Origin: Labilithrix sp.
GTDB lineage: Bacteria; Myxococcota_A; Polyangia; Polyangiales; Polyangiaceae
DNA: 64,000 nt
Reading direction: 5' to 3'
Assembly: GCA_019637225.1 (NCBI GenBank)
Contig: JAHBWC010000016.1
Location: forward strand, 1 to 64,000
Made by a program: the position numbers and the translations under genes. Numbering within the stretch: the first letter of the stretch is position 1; the number at the start of each line of letters is the position of its first letter. Shown piece after piece: positions 34,547 through 42,680 of the stretch. The notes beneath the pieces were generated by a model. That model had not been told where the DNA came from and made no database searches. It saw nothing but the letters and a program-made list of their open reading frames with translations.

Positions 34547-36541
34547 TCAGAAGACGAGCTTCGGGCAGCGATCCTTCGGGATCGCGTTCTTAGCGCGCGC
34601 GTCGTCGCGGGCGGCCTGTGAATCCCGGTTGAGCACGCGCTCGAGGTCGGCGAGGCGATACCAGAGGCACGGGCCCTTGCCGCGGGTGCCGTGGCGCTCG
34701 GCCTCCTCGCGGAGGAGGCTCACGCGGTCGCGTCCTTGCGGCTCCCACCCGGTGCCGAGCGCGACCGTCGAGGGGTGGAGGACGAAGAGCGCGCTCCCGT
34801 CGTCGGGCGGCGACACGGCGGGCACCATCCCGAGGGCGAACGCGACGACGAACGAGAGCGCCCGCCCGGCCGTCTCGCCGCGCCGCTCGCCGGGGTACCA
34901 GGCGAGGCTCGCGACGATCGGCGCGAGGAGCATCGCGGCGCAGACGACGTACCAGAGCGTCGTCGAGCTCCAGCCGACCCACTCGCCGACGTGGTGGGGG
35001 ACGAGCCCGATGCGGGCCATCGGCACCGAGAACTGCGCGAACGGCCGCGCGATCGTCTCGGGCAGGGTGTCGTAGAGGATCCCCACCGTCCCGATGGTCA
35101 CCACGCCCGCGAGCGCGAGCCCGCCGCCGATGCCGCGCGCGAGCGAGCGCTTTGCTCCGCTGCCGTGCGCGAGGCGCTCGAGGGCGACGGCGGCGCCGAA
35201 GGCGAAGAACGGGGCGCACACGACGAGGTAGCGCGGGCCGACGGTCCAGCCGGCGCGCCACTCGACGAAGCCGGCGTTCACCCCGAACACGACGGTCATG
35301 CAGGCGAGCCACACGACCGTGACGATGCGCATGTGCGTGCGCTGGCTCGCCGGTCCCCGCGGCCACAAGAGCACGATCGGCGCGCCCAGGAGGCCGATCC
35401 ACATGTACGGGCTCATTCCGAAGAAGCCGAAGCCCGGATCGATCGCGAGCGCCTTGACGTGATCCCACGACGGCCAGAGGACGCCCCAGAGGCCCATCTG
35501 GTGCTCGGCGGCGAAGTGCGCGGTCTCGAGCTTCTGGTGGCCCGGCGTGTACGGATTGCCGTACGCGGTCCAGTGGAAGTACATCACGTGCGGGACGTTC
35601 GCGAGGCCGCCGAGCGCGAACGCGAGGACGCGCGTCGGCGTCACGCTCGTGCCGAGCGGTATCCGCCGCCGGAGGGCGCCGAGGCCGGGGACGGCGCCGA
35701 GGAGCCAGTAGAGCGCGCCGAGCGGACGGAAGAACGTCAGCGTCGCGAAGAGCGACATCACGACGGTCATGAAGAGCGCGTGGTACTCGAGCGTCACGCA
35801 GGCGCTCGTGCAGAACCCGGCGAAGAGCGCGCGCGAGGGCCGCATCGCCTTCACGTCGCCGCGCGAGCGCCGGAGCTCCTTCTCGATCGTCGCGAAGGCG
35901 AGGAACGCGAACGCCGCGTACTGCGAGTGGCTCGCGAACATGTGCGTGTACGCGAGGTAGTTCGTGCCGAGCCCGGCGGCCGCGACTGCCGCGTACCGGA
36001 TCGCCGGGTCGCGGGAGAAGTCGCGGAGGTAGCGCTCGAACCAGAGGAGGAAGAGGAAGCACGGGATCTGCGAGCCGAAGATGCGCATCGCCCAGGTGCT
36101 CATGCGGAGCCACCAGAGCTTGTCATCCTGCGACGACGGCTCCACGGCCGTGCCCGCGGGCTTCTTCGCCGCGGTGACGTGGCCGCCGTGGACGCCGGGG
36201 TACTTCTTGCCGACGAGCGGAGCCACGACCTTCGAGAAGATGACGTAGCCGGGGATGCCCGCGTAGACGATGCCGGGCGCCTTGACCATGTAGTAGTGGT
36301 CGATGCCGTCGTCGTTGCCCTTCACGCGGGCCATGTCGTTGACCCAGCCGAAGGTCTGGACCTGCTCGTCGATGCGGAACGAGCCGCTCTCGACGAGCGA
36401 CATCACGGTGTAGACGCGAACGAACTCGTTCGGGTTGTTCACCGCCCGGAGGTACGGGAACACGCAGAGCATCGGCAGGAGGACGAAGAAGAAGAACAGC
36501 CGGTGCAGGCCCGTTCTTTTCCACCGAAGCTCGCGTCGCAT
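34547..36541 (-). CDS. large polytopic membrane protein (putative GT39/GT-C-like)
   Basis: A 664-aa protein with 11-12 hydrophobic helices. After the first helix it carries NEFVRVYTVMSLVESGSFRID, close to a GT39-type loop (R-Y..a..l...G.f.iD), then a periplasmic-type stretch (about 85-150) before the next helices. The C-terminal 110 residues are soluble. The function is probably transfer of a lipid-linked sugar; the acceptor is not indicated. ATG at 36541 has no clear ribosome site. TACTAG at 36555-36560 (reverse strand) lies 13 bases upstream and could be a -10 element. Same strand as the sugar O-methyltransferase gene downstream, gap 90 bases. Confidence 0.75.
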   Translation of the reverse strand: MRRELRWKRTGLHRLFFFFVLLPMLCVFPYLRAVNNPNEFVRVYTVMSLVESGSFRIDEQVQTFGWVNDMARVKGNDDGIDHYYMVKAPGIVYAGIPGYVIFSKVVAPLVGKKYPGVHGGHVTAAKKPAGTAVEPSSQDDKLWWLRMSTWAMRIFGSQIPCFLFLLWFERYLRDFSRDPAIRYAAVAAAGLGTNYLAYTHMFASHSQYAAFAFLAFATIEKELRRSRGDVKAMRPSRALFAGFCTSACVTLEYHALFMTVVMSLFATLTFFRPLGALYWLLGAVPGLGALRRRIPLGTSVTPTRVLAFALGGLANVPHVMYFHWTAYGNPYTPGHQKLETAHFAAEHQMGLWGVLWPSWDHVKALAIDPGFGFFGMSPYMWIGLLGAPIVLLWPRGPASQRTHMRIVTVVWLACMTVVFGVNAGFVEWRAGWTVGPRYLVVCAPFFAFGAAVALERLAHGSGAKRSLARGIGGGLALAGVVTIGTVGILYDTLPETIARPFAQFSVPMARIGLVPHHVGEWVGWSSTTLWYVVCAAMLLAPIVASLAWYPGERRGETAGRALSFVVAFALGMVPAVSPPDDGSALFVLHPSTVALGTGWEPQGRDRVSLLREEAERHGTRGKGPCLWYRLADLERVLNRDSQAARDDARAKNAIPKDRCPKLVF

Positions 36542-36554
36542 CGAGCGGCGCAGT

Positions 36555-36560
36555 CTAGTA
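36555..36560 (-). promoter_or_regulatory. possible -10 element (TACTAG) for the 36541 gene
   Basis: On the reverse strand GGTACTAGAC lies 13 bases before the ATG at 36541. The octamer GGTACTAG recurs at 648 and 36704. No -35 was identified. Confidence 0.25.
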
Positions 36561-36672
36561 CCCGGGCGCCGTGAATTCGACCGCTTCGTTCCGCCCCCCC
36601 GGCGAGCGAGGGGCTCGAACGAAGCTTTCGTCGTCGCACAGGCTTGCGCCCTGGAGTTTCGTCCTCATGGTC

Positions 36673-36708
36673 GTACCTCGACCCATCGAAATCGATGGGT
36701 CGAGGTAC
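36673..36708. repeat. perfect 36-bp palindrome in a divergent intergenic region
   Basis: Two 17-base arms (GTACCTCGACCCATCGA and its complement) are separated only by AA. It sits between the divergent genes at 36541 and 36742, 33 bases before the second start. It has no T-tract. It could be a dimer-protein operator, a cruciform or a small RNA hairpin. GGTACTAG at its right edge may double as a -10 box for the downstream gene. Confidence 0.75.
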
Positions 36709-36741
36709 TAGGATGGAAAGCCGCTTCGAGGATCGTCCCCT

Positions 36742-37425
36742 GTGCAAGAAGACGCCGAGCCGAAGTTCGACAGTTACGCGAAGTCCTACGATGGGCTCCA
36801 CCGCGCGAGCGTCTCGGCGAGCGGGGAAGACCCCGCCTACTTTCACGAGTACAAGATCGACAGCCTCCGCCGTCGGGGGCTCCTCCGTGGACCGCTCCTC
36901 GACTACGGCTGCGGTACGGGCAATCTCACAGAGCGCTTCGCCCGCGCTCGCGACGAGGTTCACGAGCTCCACGGCTACGATCCGTCGGCGGTGAGCCTCG
37001 CCGAGGCGCGCGAGCGTGCGCCGTCGGCCGAGCTCCACGACGACGTCGCGACGCTCCCGCGCGCTCACTTCGCGACGGCCGTGCTCTCGGGGGTGCTTCA
37101 TCACGTGCCGCCGCGCGAGCGCGCCGGCGTGCTGGCGACCGTTCGCGACGCGCTCCGGCCGGGCGGTCACCTCGTGGTGTTCGAGCACAACCCGCTGAAC
37201 CCGGTCACGCGCCGCGCCGTCGCGGCCTGTCCGTTCGACGACGACGCGATCCTCCTCTGGCCGTGGGAAGCGCGCCGGCTCCTTCGACGCTCCGGCTTCG
37301 ACCAGGTGCGGCTCGACTACATCGTGTTCTTCCCGAAGCCCCTCGCGTTCCTGCGAGGCCTCGAGCCGCGTCTCCGGCGCGTGGCGCTCGGCGCGCAGCA
37401 GATGCTCGTCGCCGTCCGGCGCTGA
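36742..37425 (+). CDS. class I SAM-dependent methyltransferase
   Basis: A 227-aa protein. N-terminus AEPKFDSYAKSYDGLHRASV resembles UbiE/COQ5-like envelope methyltransferases. Motif I is LLDYGCGTGNLTERFARA near residue 52; motif II near ATAVLSGVLHHVPPRERAG (about 113); LRPGGHLVVFEHNPLNPVTRR (about 137) and a late DYIVFFPKPLAFLRGL. Predicted cytoplasmic, acting on a lipid-linked or sugar substrate. GTG start at 36742. It lies alone on the plus strand between two minus-strand membrane genes, directly downstream of a 36-bp palindrome that may regulate it. Confidence 0.85.
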   Translation: MQEDAEPKFDSYAKSYDGLHRASVSASGEDPAYFHEYKIDSLRRRGLLRGPLLDYGCGTGNLTERFARARDEVHELHGYDPSAVSLAEARERAPSAELHDDVATLPRAHFATAVLSGVLHHVPPRERAGVLATVRDALRPGGHLVVFEHNPLNPVTRRAVAACPFDDDAILLWPWEARRLLRRSGFDQVRLDYIVFFPKPLAFLRGLEPRLRRVALGAQQMLVAVRR

Positions 37426-37437
37426 CCGGCGCGCGCG

Positions 37438-39198
37438 TCAGGCGGCGCGCGCGCGCTCGCTCGTCCGGCGCCGGTACACGAGGCCGAACACCGAGCCGAC
37501 GAGCCCGAGCGCCGTGAGCACGAGGCCGAGCGTGAGGCCGACGGGCCAGTACGCGACGCGCATCCGGTGGTGACCGGGGGGCACGTCGACGGCGAGCTGG
37601 CCCGAGAGCTCGTGCTGGACGCCGACGTCGGTGCGCCAGCCCCGCGCCCACGACGTGTTGAACAGCACGGTCGCCGGCGCGTGCGCCTCGACGTCGACGA
37701 CGAACGAGTTCTGCGTCCGCGTGACGGAGGCGACCGTCGCGCTCGCCGTCGTCGCCCTCGCCTGAGGCTCGTCGCCCACCCAGAGCGCGGCCGCGGTGTG
37801 AGGCGTCCACTCTTCCCAGCACTCGAGCCGGCCGCGGTTCTGGCGGGGCTGGTCGATGAACTGGGCGAGGTTCGGCCCGCCGAGATGCAGGCGCGTCGAC
37901 GGCGGCGGCGTCGGCTTCGCCGGAGCGGCCCCGTTCCACTGCGAATCGATCACGTCGATCGAGTGCCCGGCCACGTCGCCGGTCGCGAAGAGGGCGCACG
38001 CGGTCACCACGACGCGCGCGGTGCGCGCGAGGGGCGAGCCGCCCGCCAGGCGCTCGAGCGCGCGCGGGAGCCGATCGATCGCCATCGCGACCCAGCACGC
38101 GATGAACAGGATGAGCAGCAGGCGGAAGCGCGCCGGCACCCGCATCGAGATGAAGGGAGGCACGTGGCCCTTGAGGAGCGACCACGGCGCCCATGACGCG
38201 AAATGCCCGAGCATGAACAGGAGGAGCGCGAGCGCGACGAAGATCGTCCACTTCCGGTCGCGGACCGAGAACACGAGGCCGACCGCGGCCAGCGAGATCA
38301 CGATCGGCCCCGTGTAGGCGATGTACTCGCCCCACACGTACTCGTGGCCGAAGCGCAGCGCGTGCGTCCGCGCGAGGTACATCTCCTTGAGGAGCTTCCA
38401 GTCGATGAAGTCGACCTCGGTGCCGAGCGGGCGCTTGAAGTGCGCGAGCTGATCGAGCACCGGCAGGAGGCGCGCCGCGCCCACGGTGCCGGCGACGAGC
38501 CCGACGACGGCGCCTGCGCGGGCGATCTTGAGCAGGCGCGAAGGCGCCGTGAGCCGGGTCAACGTCTCGGCGGCGAGCATGAGGCCGACGAACGCGAGCG
38601 CGTAGACGGCGCCCTCGTAGAGCATGTTGGCGACGAGGAGGCCGAGGCCGATCGCCATCCGGAGGTCCGCCTCCGCGCGTCGCCAGAAGAAGATCGCGAG
38701 CGGCGCGTACTCGAACGCCGCGAACGCGATGTGGCCGCCCGCCATGTGGTTCGAGTGCGGCGCGCTGAAGGCGAAGAGGCACGCCGCGGTGAACGCGGCG
38801 ATGCGGGAGGTGCCGAGCTCGCTGCGGCAGAGGAGCCAGGTCCCGACGAACCCGGCGACGACGTGGGCGATCACCCAGAAGCCCAGCGTGAGCGACGTGT
38901 CGAGCGGCTGGAGCAAGAGGACGAGCGGCGCGGCGACGATCGACTGCGGGTTGTCCCAGAGCGGGACGCCCCCGCACTCGTACGGGTTCCAGAGCGGGAG
39001 CTCGCGCCAGCGGCTCACGCTGATCTTCCCGGCCTCGAGGAGGCGGAAGAAGAACGGGCCGTCGCCGCCGCCGGAGGCCGGGTAGCGCGCGAGGATGACC
39101 GACCAGACCCACAGCGTGAGGACGAGGCCGAGCCCGGCGATGCCCGCGACGCGGAGCCAGCTCGGCGTCAGAGGACGTTCTCTCGAACGGTTCAGCAC
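37438..39198 (-). CDS. YfhO-like large membrane protein, paralogue of the 17020-19317 product
   Basis: A 586-aa protein with about 12 helices. After helix 1: RWRELPLWNPYECGGVPLWDNPQS, the same YfhO-type loop as in the product of 17020-19317. A soluble domain at about 425-540 (VLFNTSWARGWRTDVG, a typical YfhO C-terminal beta domain) precedes a final helix. Role presumed in envelope glycan or lipid modification. GTG start 39198 is chosen; an upstream in-frame ATG at 39309 would add 37 Pro/Arg-rich residues that overlap the promoter of the divergent gene. Converges with the methyltransferase at 36742 with a 12-base gap. Confidence 0.75.
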   Translation of the reverse strand: MLNRSRERPLTPSWLRVAGIAGLGLVLTLWVWSVILARYPASGGGDGPFFFRLLEAGKISVSRWRELPLWNPYECGGVPLWDNPQSIVAAPLVLLLQPLDTSLTLGFWVIAHVVAGFVGTWLLCRSELGTSRIAAFTAACLFAFSAPHSNHMAGGHIAFAAFEYAPLAIFFWRRAEADLRMAIGLGLLVANMLYEGAVYALAFVGLMLAAETLTRLTAPSRLLKIARAGAVVGLVAGTVGAARLLPVLDQLAHFKRPLGTEVDFIDWKLLKEMYLARTHALRFGHEYVWGEYIAYTGPIVISLAAVGLVFSVRDRKWTIFVALALLLFMLGHFASWAPWSLLKGHVPPFISMRVPARFRLLLILFIACWVAMAIDRLPRALERLAGGSPLARTARVVVTACALFATGDVAGHSIDVIDSQWNGAAPAKPTPPPSTRLHLGGPNLAQFIDQPRQNRGRLECWEEWTPHTAAALWVGDEPQARATTASATVASVTRTQNSFVVDVEAHAPATVLFNTSWARGWRTDVGVQHELSGQLAVDVPPGHHRMRVAYWPVGLTLGLVLTALGLVGSVFGLVYRRRTSERARAA

Positions 39199-39284
39199 GG
39201 GAGAGCACCGTACCCCAGTCGTCCGCCCGGCCCAACCGAACGCGGGCGGCCTGCCTCGCGGCGCGCTCGGCGCCGCCCTTCCGG

Positions 39285-39290
39285 TATGAT
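39285..39290 (+). promoter_or_regulatory. -10-like TATGAT just before a TTG start
   Basis: TATGATGGCGCGCC runs straight into the TTG start at 39299; TATGAT ends 8 bases before it. No ribosome site is present, so the transcript is probably leaderless. No -35 box was recognised. Confidence 0.35.
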
Positions 39291-39298
39291 GGCGCGCC

Positions 39299-40081
39299 TT
39301 GGACCTCATCGAGACACACGACGGGCCTCGTCATCCGTGGGAAAAGAGCCGCGCCGCGTTCTTCACCGGCGTGCTCGAGCGCGCCCTCGGCCGGCGCGGG
39401 GCCTTCGACGCGCTCGACTGCGGCGCCGGCGACGCGTTCTTCAGCGCGACCATGAGCGCGACGACGTCGCCGCGGTCCGTCACCTGCTGGGACGCCAGCT
39501 ACGACGACGCGACCGTCGCACGGCTCATGGATCGCTACGGCGGAGCGTCGAGCGGCACCACGTTCTCGTTTACCCGGACGATGCCCTCCGATCGTCGCTT
39601 CGACCTCGTGCTCATGCTGGACGTGATCGAGCACGTCGAGGACGACGTCGGCTTCGTCACGGACATCGTCGAGAGCTGCGTCGCGCCCGAGACGGGGCTC
39701 GTGCTGGTCAGCGTCCCCGCGTGGCAGGCGCTGTTCACCCGTCACGACGAGCTCCTCCGCCACCACCGTCGCTACTCCCCCGATCGCTGCGATCGCGTCC
39801 TCCGGTCCGCGGGGCTCGACGTCGTCGCGCGGGGTGGGCTCTTCCACAGCCTCCTCGCGCCTCGCTTCGCGAGCGCGCTCCGTGAGCGGGCGGAGGGGCT
39901 CGTCGGCAGGTCGGCTCCGCTCACCGAGAGCGCGGCGTCCACCTGGACGGGTGGAAGGCTCGTCACGTCCGTCGTCGACGCCGCGCTTCGCGCGGACAAC
40001 GCCGTCTCGCGCGCGGCCGCCCGCGCGGGGCTCAACGTGCCCGGCCTCAGCTACTGGACGCTCGCGCGAAAGCGGAGCTGA
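39299..40081 (+). CDS. class I SAM-dependent methyltransferase
   Basis: A 260-aa protein. DLIETHDGPRHPWEKSRAAFF at the N-terminus, then ALDCGAGDAFFSATM (motif I, about 38), LVLMLDVIEHVEDDVGFV (about 102-119), GLVLVSVPAWQALFTRHDE (about 134) and HHRRYSPDRC. This is the same subfamily as the methyltransferase at 22982, with which it shares the HHRRY motif and FDVIEHVEDD-like segment. A C-terminal hydrophobic part is modest. The start is TTG 39299, directly after a TATGAT element. Acceptor unknown, probably a lipid-linked glycan. Confidence 0.83.
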   Translation: MDLIETHDGPRHPWEKSRAAFFTGVLERALGRRGAFDALDCGAGDAFFSATMSATTSPRSVTCWDASYDDATVARLMDRYGGASSGTTFSFTRTMPSDRRFDLVLMLDVIEHVEDDVGFVTDIVESCVAPETGLVLVSVPAWQALFTRHDELLRHHRRYSPDRCDRVLRSAGLDVVARGGLFHSLLAPRFASALRERAEGLVGRSAPLTESAASTWTGGRLVTSVVDAALRADNAVSRAAARAGLNVPGLSYWTLARKRS

Positions 40082-40118
40082 TCGGCGTCCGGCTCGGCCT
40101 CCGCTGGGCCGCGCTCGT

Positions 40119-40874
40119 TCACGTCCGCCGTCGCCAGCGGCCGAGCTCCGTCGAGAGACGCCAGAGCTCGAACGGCGCCTTGAGGAACGTCGACGCGCGG
40201 ATCTTCGATCCCCCGACGTCGCGCCAGCGGGTGAGCGGATGCTCGCGGATCGTCCTCGGACCGGACGTGCTCTTCTCGACGCCGATCATCAGACGACCGA
40301 GGAGCTCGACGTCGAAGATCCACGCCGAATGAAAGGGCGCTGCGAGCGCCTCGTCGAGCAGCGGCGAGCGGCGGAACAGCTTCGCCCCGCACTGGGTGTC
40401 GTAATAGAAGGTCCCGAGGGTGAGGGCCGCCGCGGTCGCGAACACGCGGCCGGTGTAGTGGCGGAAGGGGCGGCGCTCGACGCGCACGCCCTGGAGCTGG
40501 ATACGCGCGCCGGTGACCGCCAAGATGTCCGGATCGTCGAAGTGCGCCAGCATCGGCGCGAGCTCCTCGAGCGGCGTCGCGAGGTCGGCGTCGAGGTAGC
40601 CGACGACGTCCGCCCCCGTCTCGAGTGCTCGCAGGAGGCCGAGCCGGACCGCCTCCGCCTTCCCGCGGTTCCGAGGCAGCGTCAGCTGTTCGGCGCGTCC
40701 GGGCACGCGCGCCACGAGCTCGTCGAGCACGCGGCCGGTCGCGTCGGTCGAGCCGTCGTTGGAGAAGACGAAGCGTACGTCGTCGCGCGACGCGATGAAG
40801 TCGACGAAGCTGTCGACCGGGAGCCGCTCGGCTTCGTTGAAGCACGGCACCACGATCGCGATCTTGCTCGTCAA
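40119..40874 (-). CDS. GT2 glycosyltransferase, dolichyl-phosphate-glucose-synthase-like
   Basis: A 251-aa protein: IAIVVPCFNEAERLP at the N-terminus, FVFSNDGSTDAT (about 35), VVGYLDADLATPLEEL with the D-x-D metal motif (about 90-105), then FYYDTQCGAKLFRRSP (about 156) and WIFDVELLGR (about 185). The last two are typical of ALG5-like synthases, which transfer glucose to a polyprenyl phosphate. No membrane helix is obvious. Probably makes a lipid-linked sugar donor. The start is TTG at 40874; no better codon lies upstream in this frame. It converges on the methyltransferase gene. Confidence 0.85.
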   Translation of the reverse strand: MTSKIAIVVPCFNEAERLPVDSFVDFIASRDDVRFVFSNDGSTDATGRVLDELVARVPGRAEQLTLPRNRGKAEAVRLGLLRALETGADVVGYLDADLATPLEELAPMLAHFDDPDILAVTGARIQLQGVRVERRPFRHYTGRVFATAAALTLGTFYYDTQCGAKLFRRSPLLDEALAAPFHSAWIFDVELLGRLMIGVEKSTSGPRTIREHPLTRWRDVGGSKIRASTFLKAPFELWRLSTELGRWRRRT

Positions 40875-41078
40875 GACGGAGACCGATGCTGGAGGAGGAC
40901 CATGTTGGCTCGAATGGGAGGAGCGTACACCGCCGAGGCCCGCGTCAGGGCTTCTGGCTCGTCCCGCGTTCGGCCAGAAGACGAAGCGTCACTCCTGGCT
41001 CGTCCCGGACGGCCGCGAGGCGCTCACCCGTCGCTCGGCCGCGCTTCGAGCTGCAGCGTCGCTCGACGCGAGGAGCCC

Positions 41079-42671
41079 TCAATCGGCGTCACCCTTGGCA
41101 GGCTCCGTCGCGACCGCCGCTTCACGGGTCGCGTCGCCGCCGTCCTTGACCGGCGGCGCGCTGGGGGACGACGGCGGGACGCTCGGGCTCTTGACCGGCG
41201 GCGCGCTGGGCGTGGGCTTCGGCGACGACGGCGGGACGCTCGCGGCCTTGACCGGCGGCGCGCTGGGCGTGGGCTTCGGCGACGCCGGCGGGACGCTCGG
41301 GCTCTTGACCGGCGGCGCGCTGGGCGTGGGCTTGGGGGACGCCGGCGGGATGCTCGCGGCCTTCGACGGCGGCATGCTCGGCGACGCCTTCGGTGGCGGG
41401 ACGCTCGCGGCCTTCGACGGCGGGACGCTCGCGGCCTTCATCGTCGGCATGCTCGGCGACGCCTTCGGCGGCGGGACGCTCGGCGTGGTCGGCTTCGGTG
41501 CGGACGGCGCCGCCGCGCCGCTCGACGCATCCGGGAGCGACGACGCCTTCTTTGGCGCGGCCTTCACGGGCGGAGGCGTCTTCGAGAGCGAGGCCTCCGC
41601 CGCGGCGCCGGCTGCGACGATCGAGGCAGGCGGCGGCGGGATGTCTTTCGCCCCGCCGTCGCTTGCCGTCGCGCGCGACGGCAGCGCCGGAGCCGCGAGC
41701 TCCTCGAGGTCCGACGTGACGAGCTTCTCGACCCTGCGGCGCCCGAAGTTGATGCGCTCCGAGACGATGTAGAGCGGACGACGCTTCACCTGCTCGTAGA
41801 TGCGCCCGACGTACTCGCCGAGCACGCCGATCATGAAAAACTGCACGCTGAAGAGGAACGACACGAGCACGACCGTCGTCGTCCAACCGGGGACGTTCAT
41901 CCCGGCGAACCACGTGATCATCGAGGCGATCGCGTAGAGCACGCTCGCGGTGCCGACGAACACGCCGGTGTACGTCGCGAAGCGCAGCGGCTGGATGCTG
42001 AAGGACGCGATGCCGTCGATCGCGAACGCGATCATCTTCTTCAGCGGGTACTTGGTCTCGCCCGCGGCGCGCGCGGCGCGATCGTACTCGACCGCGGTCT
42101 GCTTGAAGCCGACCCACGCGACGAGGCCGCGCACGAACCGGTGCGACTCGCGGAGGCCGCGCATCGTCGTCACCACGCGGCGGCTCATGAGGCGGAAGTC
42201 CCCCGTATCGAGCGGCACCTCGATCGGGATCAACGCGGCGAAGACGCGGTAGAAGAGCTTCGCCGTGACGAGCTTGAACGCGGACTCGCCCTCCCGCGAA
42301 CGCCGGCGGCCGTAGACGACGTCGTAGCCCTCGCGCCACTTGGCGACCATCTCGAGGATCACCTCGGGCGGGTCCTGGAGATCGGCGTCCATCACGACGA
42401 CCGCGCGTCCTCGGGACTTCTCCATACCGGCGGTGATCGCGCGCTGGTGACCGAAGTTCCGCGAGAAGCCGATGACCCTGTAGCGGAGCTCGTGCGAGGC
42501 CATCCGCCGGAGGATCTCGATCGACTTGTCCTTCGAGCCGTCGTTGACGAAGACGACCTCGGTGTCGATCGCGAGCGTCTTCAGCAGCTCCTTGAGACGC
42601 AGGTCGAGCTGAGGAAGGACCTCCTCCTCGTTGAAGATCGGGATGACGAGCGAGAGCTCGGGGCGCGCCAC
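41079..42671 (-). CDS. GT2 glycosyltransferase (GtrB/ArnC-like) with long Pro-rich repeat tail
   Basis: A 530-aa protein. GT-A domain (about 5-225): SLVIPIFNEEEVLPQL, FVNDGSKDKS, VVMDADLQDPPEVI (D-x-D), SRNFGHQRAITAGM; two membrane helices at about 232-255 and 265-290 (ITWFAGMNVPGW and LVSFLFSVQFFMIGV) and YVGRIYEQVKRRPLYI. This part is a standard polyprenyl-phosphate glycosyltransferase of ~320 residues. The extra ~200 residues are Pro/Ser/Ala/Lys-rich, ending in 19-residue units (SPKPTPSAPPVK core) encoded by 57-bp repeats. A cytoplasmic linker or protein-binding tail is likely. Starts 9 bases after galE. Confidence 0.88.
   Translation of the reverse strand: MARPELSLVIPIFNEEEVLPQLDLRLKELLKTLAIDTEVVFVNDGSKDKSIEILRRMASHELRYRVIGFSRNFGHQRAITAGMEKSRGRAVVVMDADLQDPPEVILEMVAKWREGYDVVYGRRRSREGESAFKLVTAKLFYRVFAALIPIEVPLDTGDFRLMSRRVVTTMRGLRESHRFVRGLVAWVGFKQTAVEYDRAARAAGETKYPLKKMIAFAIDGIASFSIQPLRFATYTGVFVGTASVLYAIASMITWFAGMNVPGWTTTVVLVSFLFSVQFFMIGVLGEYVGRIYEQVKRRPLYIVSERINFGRRRVEKLVTSDLEELAAPALPSRATASDGGAKDIPPPPASIVAAGAAAEASLSKTPPPVKAAPKKASSLPDASSGAAAPSAPKPTTPSVPPPKASPSMPTMKAASVPPSKAASVPPPKASPSMPPSKAASIPPASPKPTPSAPPVKSPSVPPASPKPTPSAPPVKAASVPPSSPKPTPSAPPVKSPSVPPSSPSAPPVKDGGDATREAAVATEPAKGDAD
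41145..41485 (-). repeat. in-frame tandem repeats encoding a Pro-rich tail
   Basis: Three near-identical 57-bp units followed by a shortened 45-bp unit and more diverged PPSKA(A/S) units. They all lie inside the glycosyltransferase frame and all periods are multiples of three. Likely to vary in copy number between strains. Confidence 0.8.
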
Positions 42672-42680
42672 GCGACCTTT

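Noticed and set aside
39199..39309. 37-residue N-terminal extension of the YfhO-like protein at 37438
   Set aside because: It is Pro/Arg-rich, overlaps the promoter region of the divergent methyltransferase and lacks membrane character; GTG 39198 fits better.
41145..41485. Tandem repeats first considered as a CRISPR array
   Set aside because: Units are in frame within a glycosyltransferase gene, with no spacers of unique sequence and no cas genes. They encode a Pro-rich tail.
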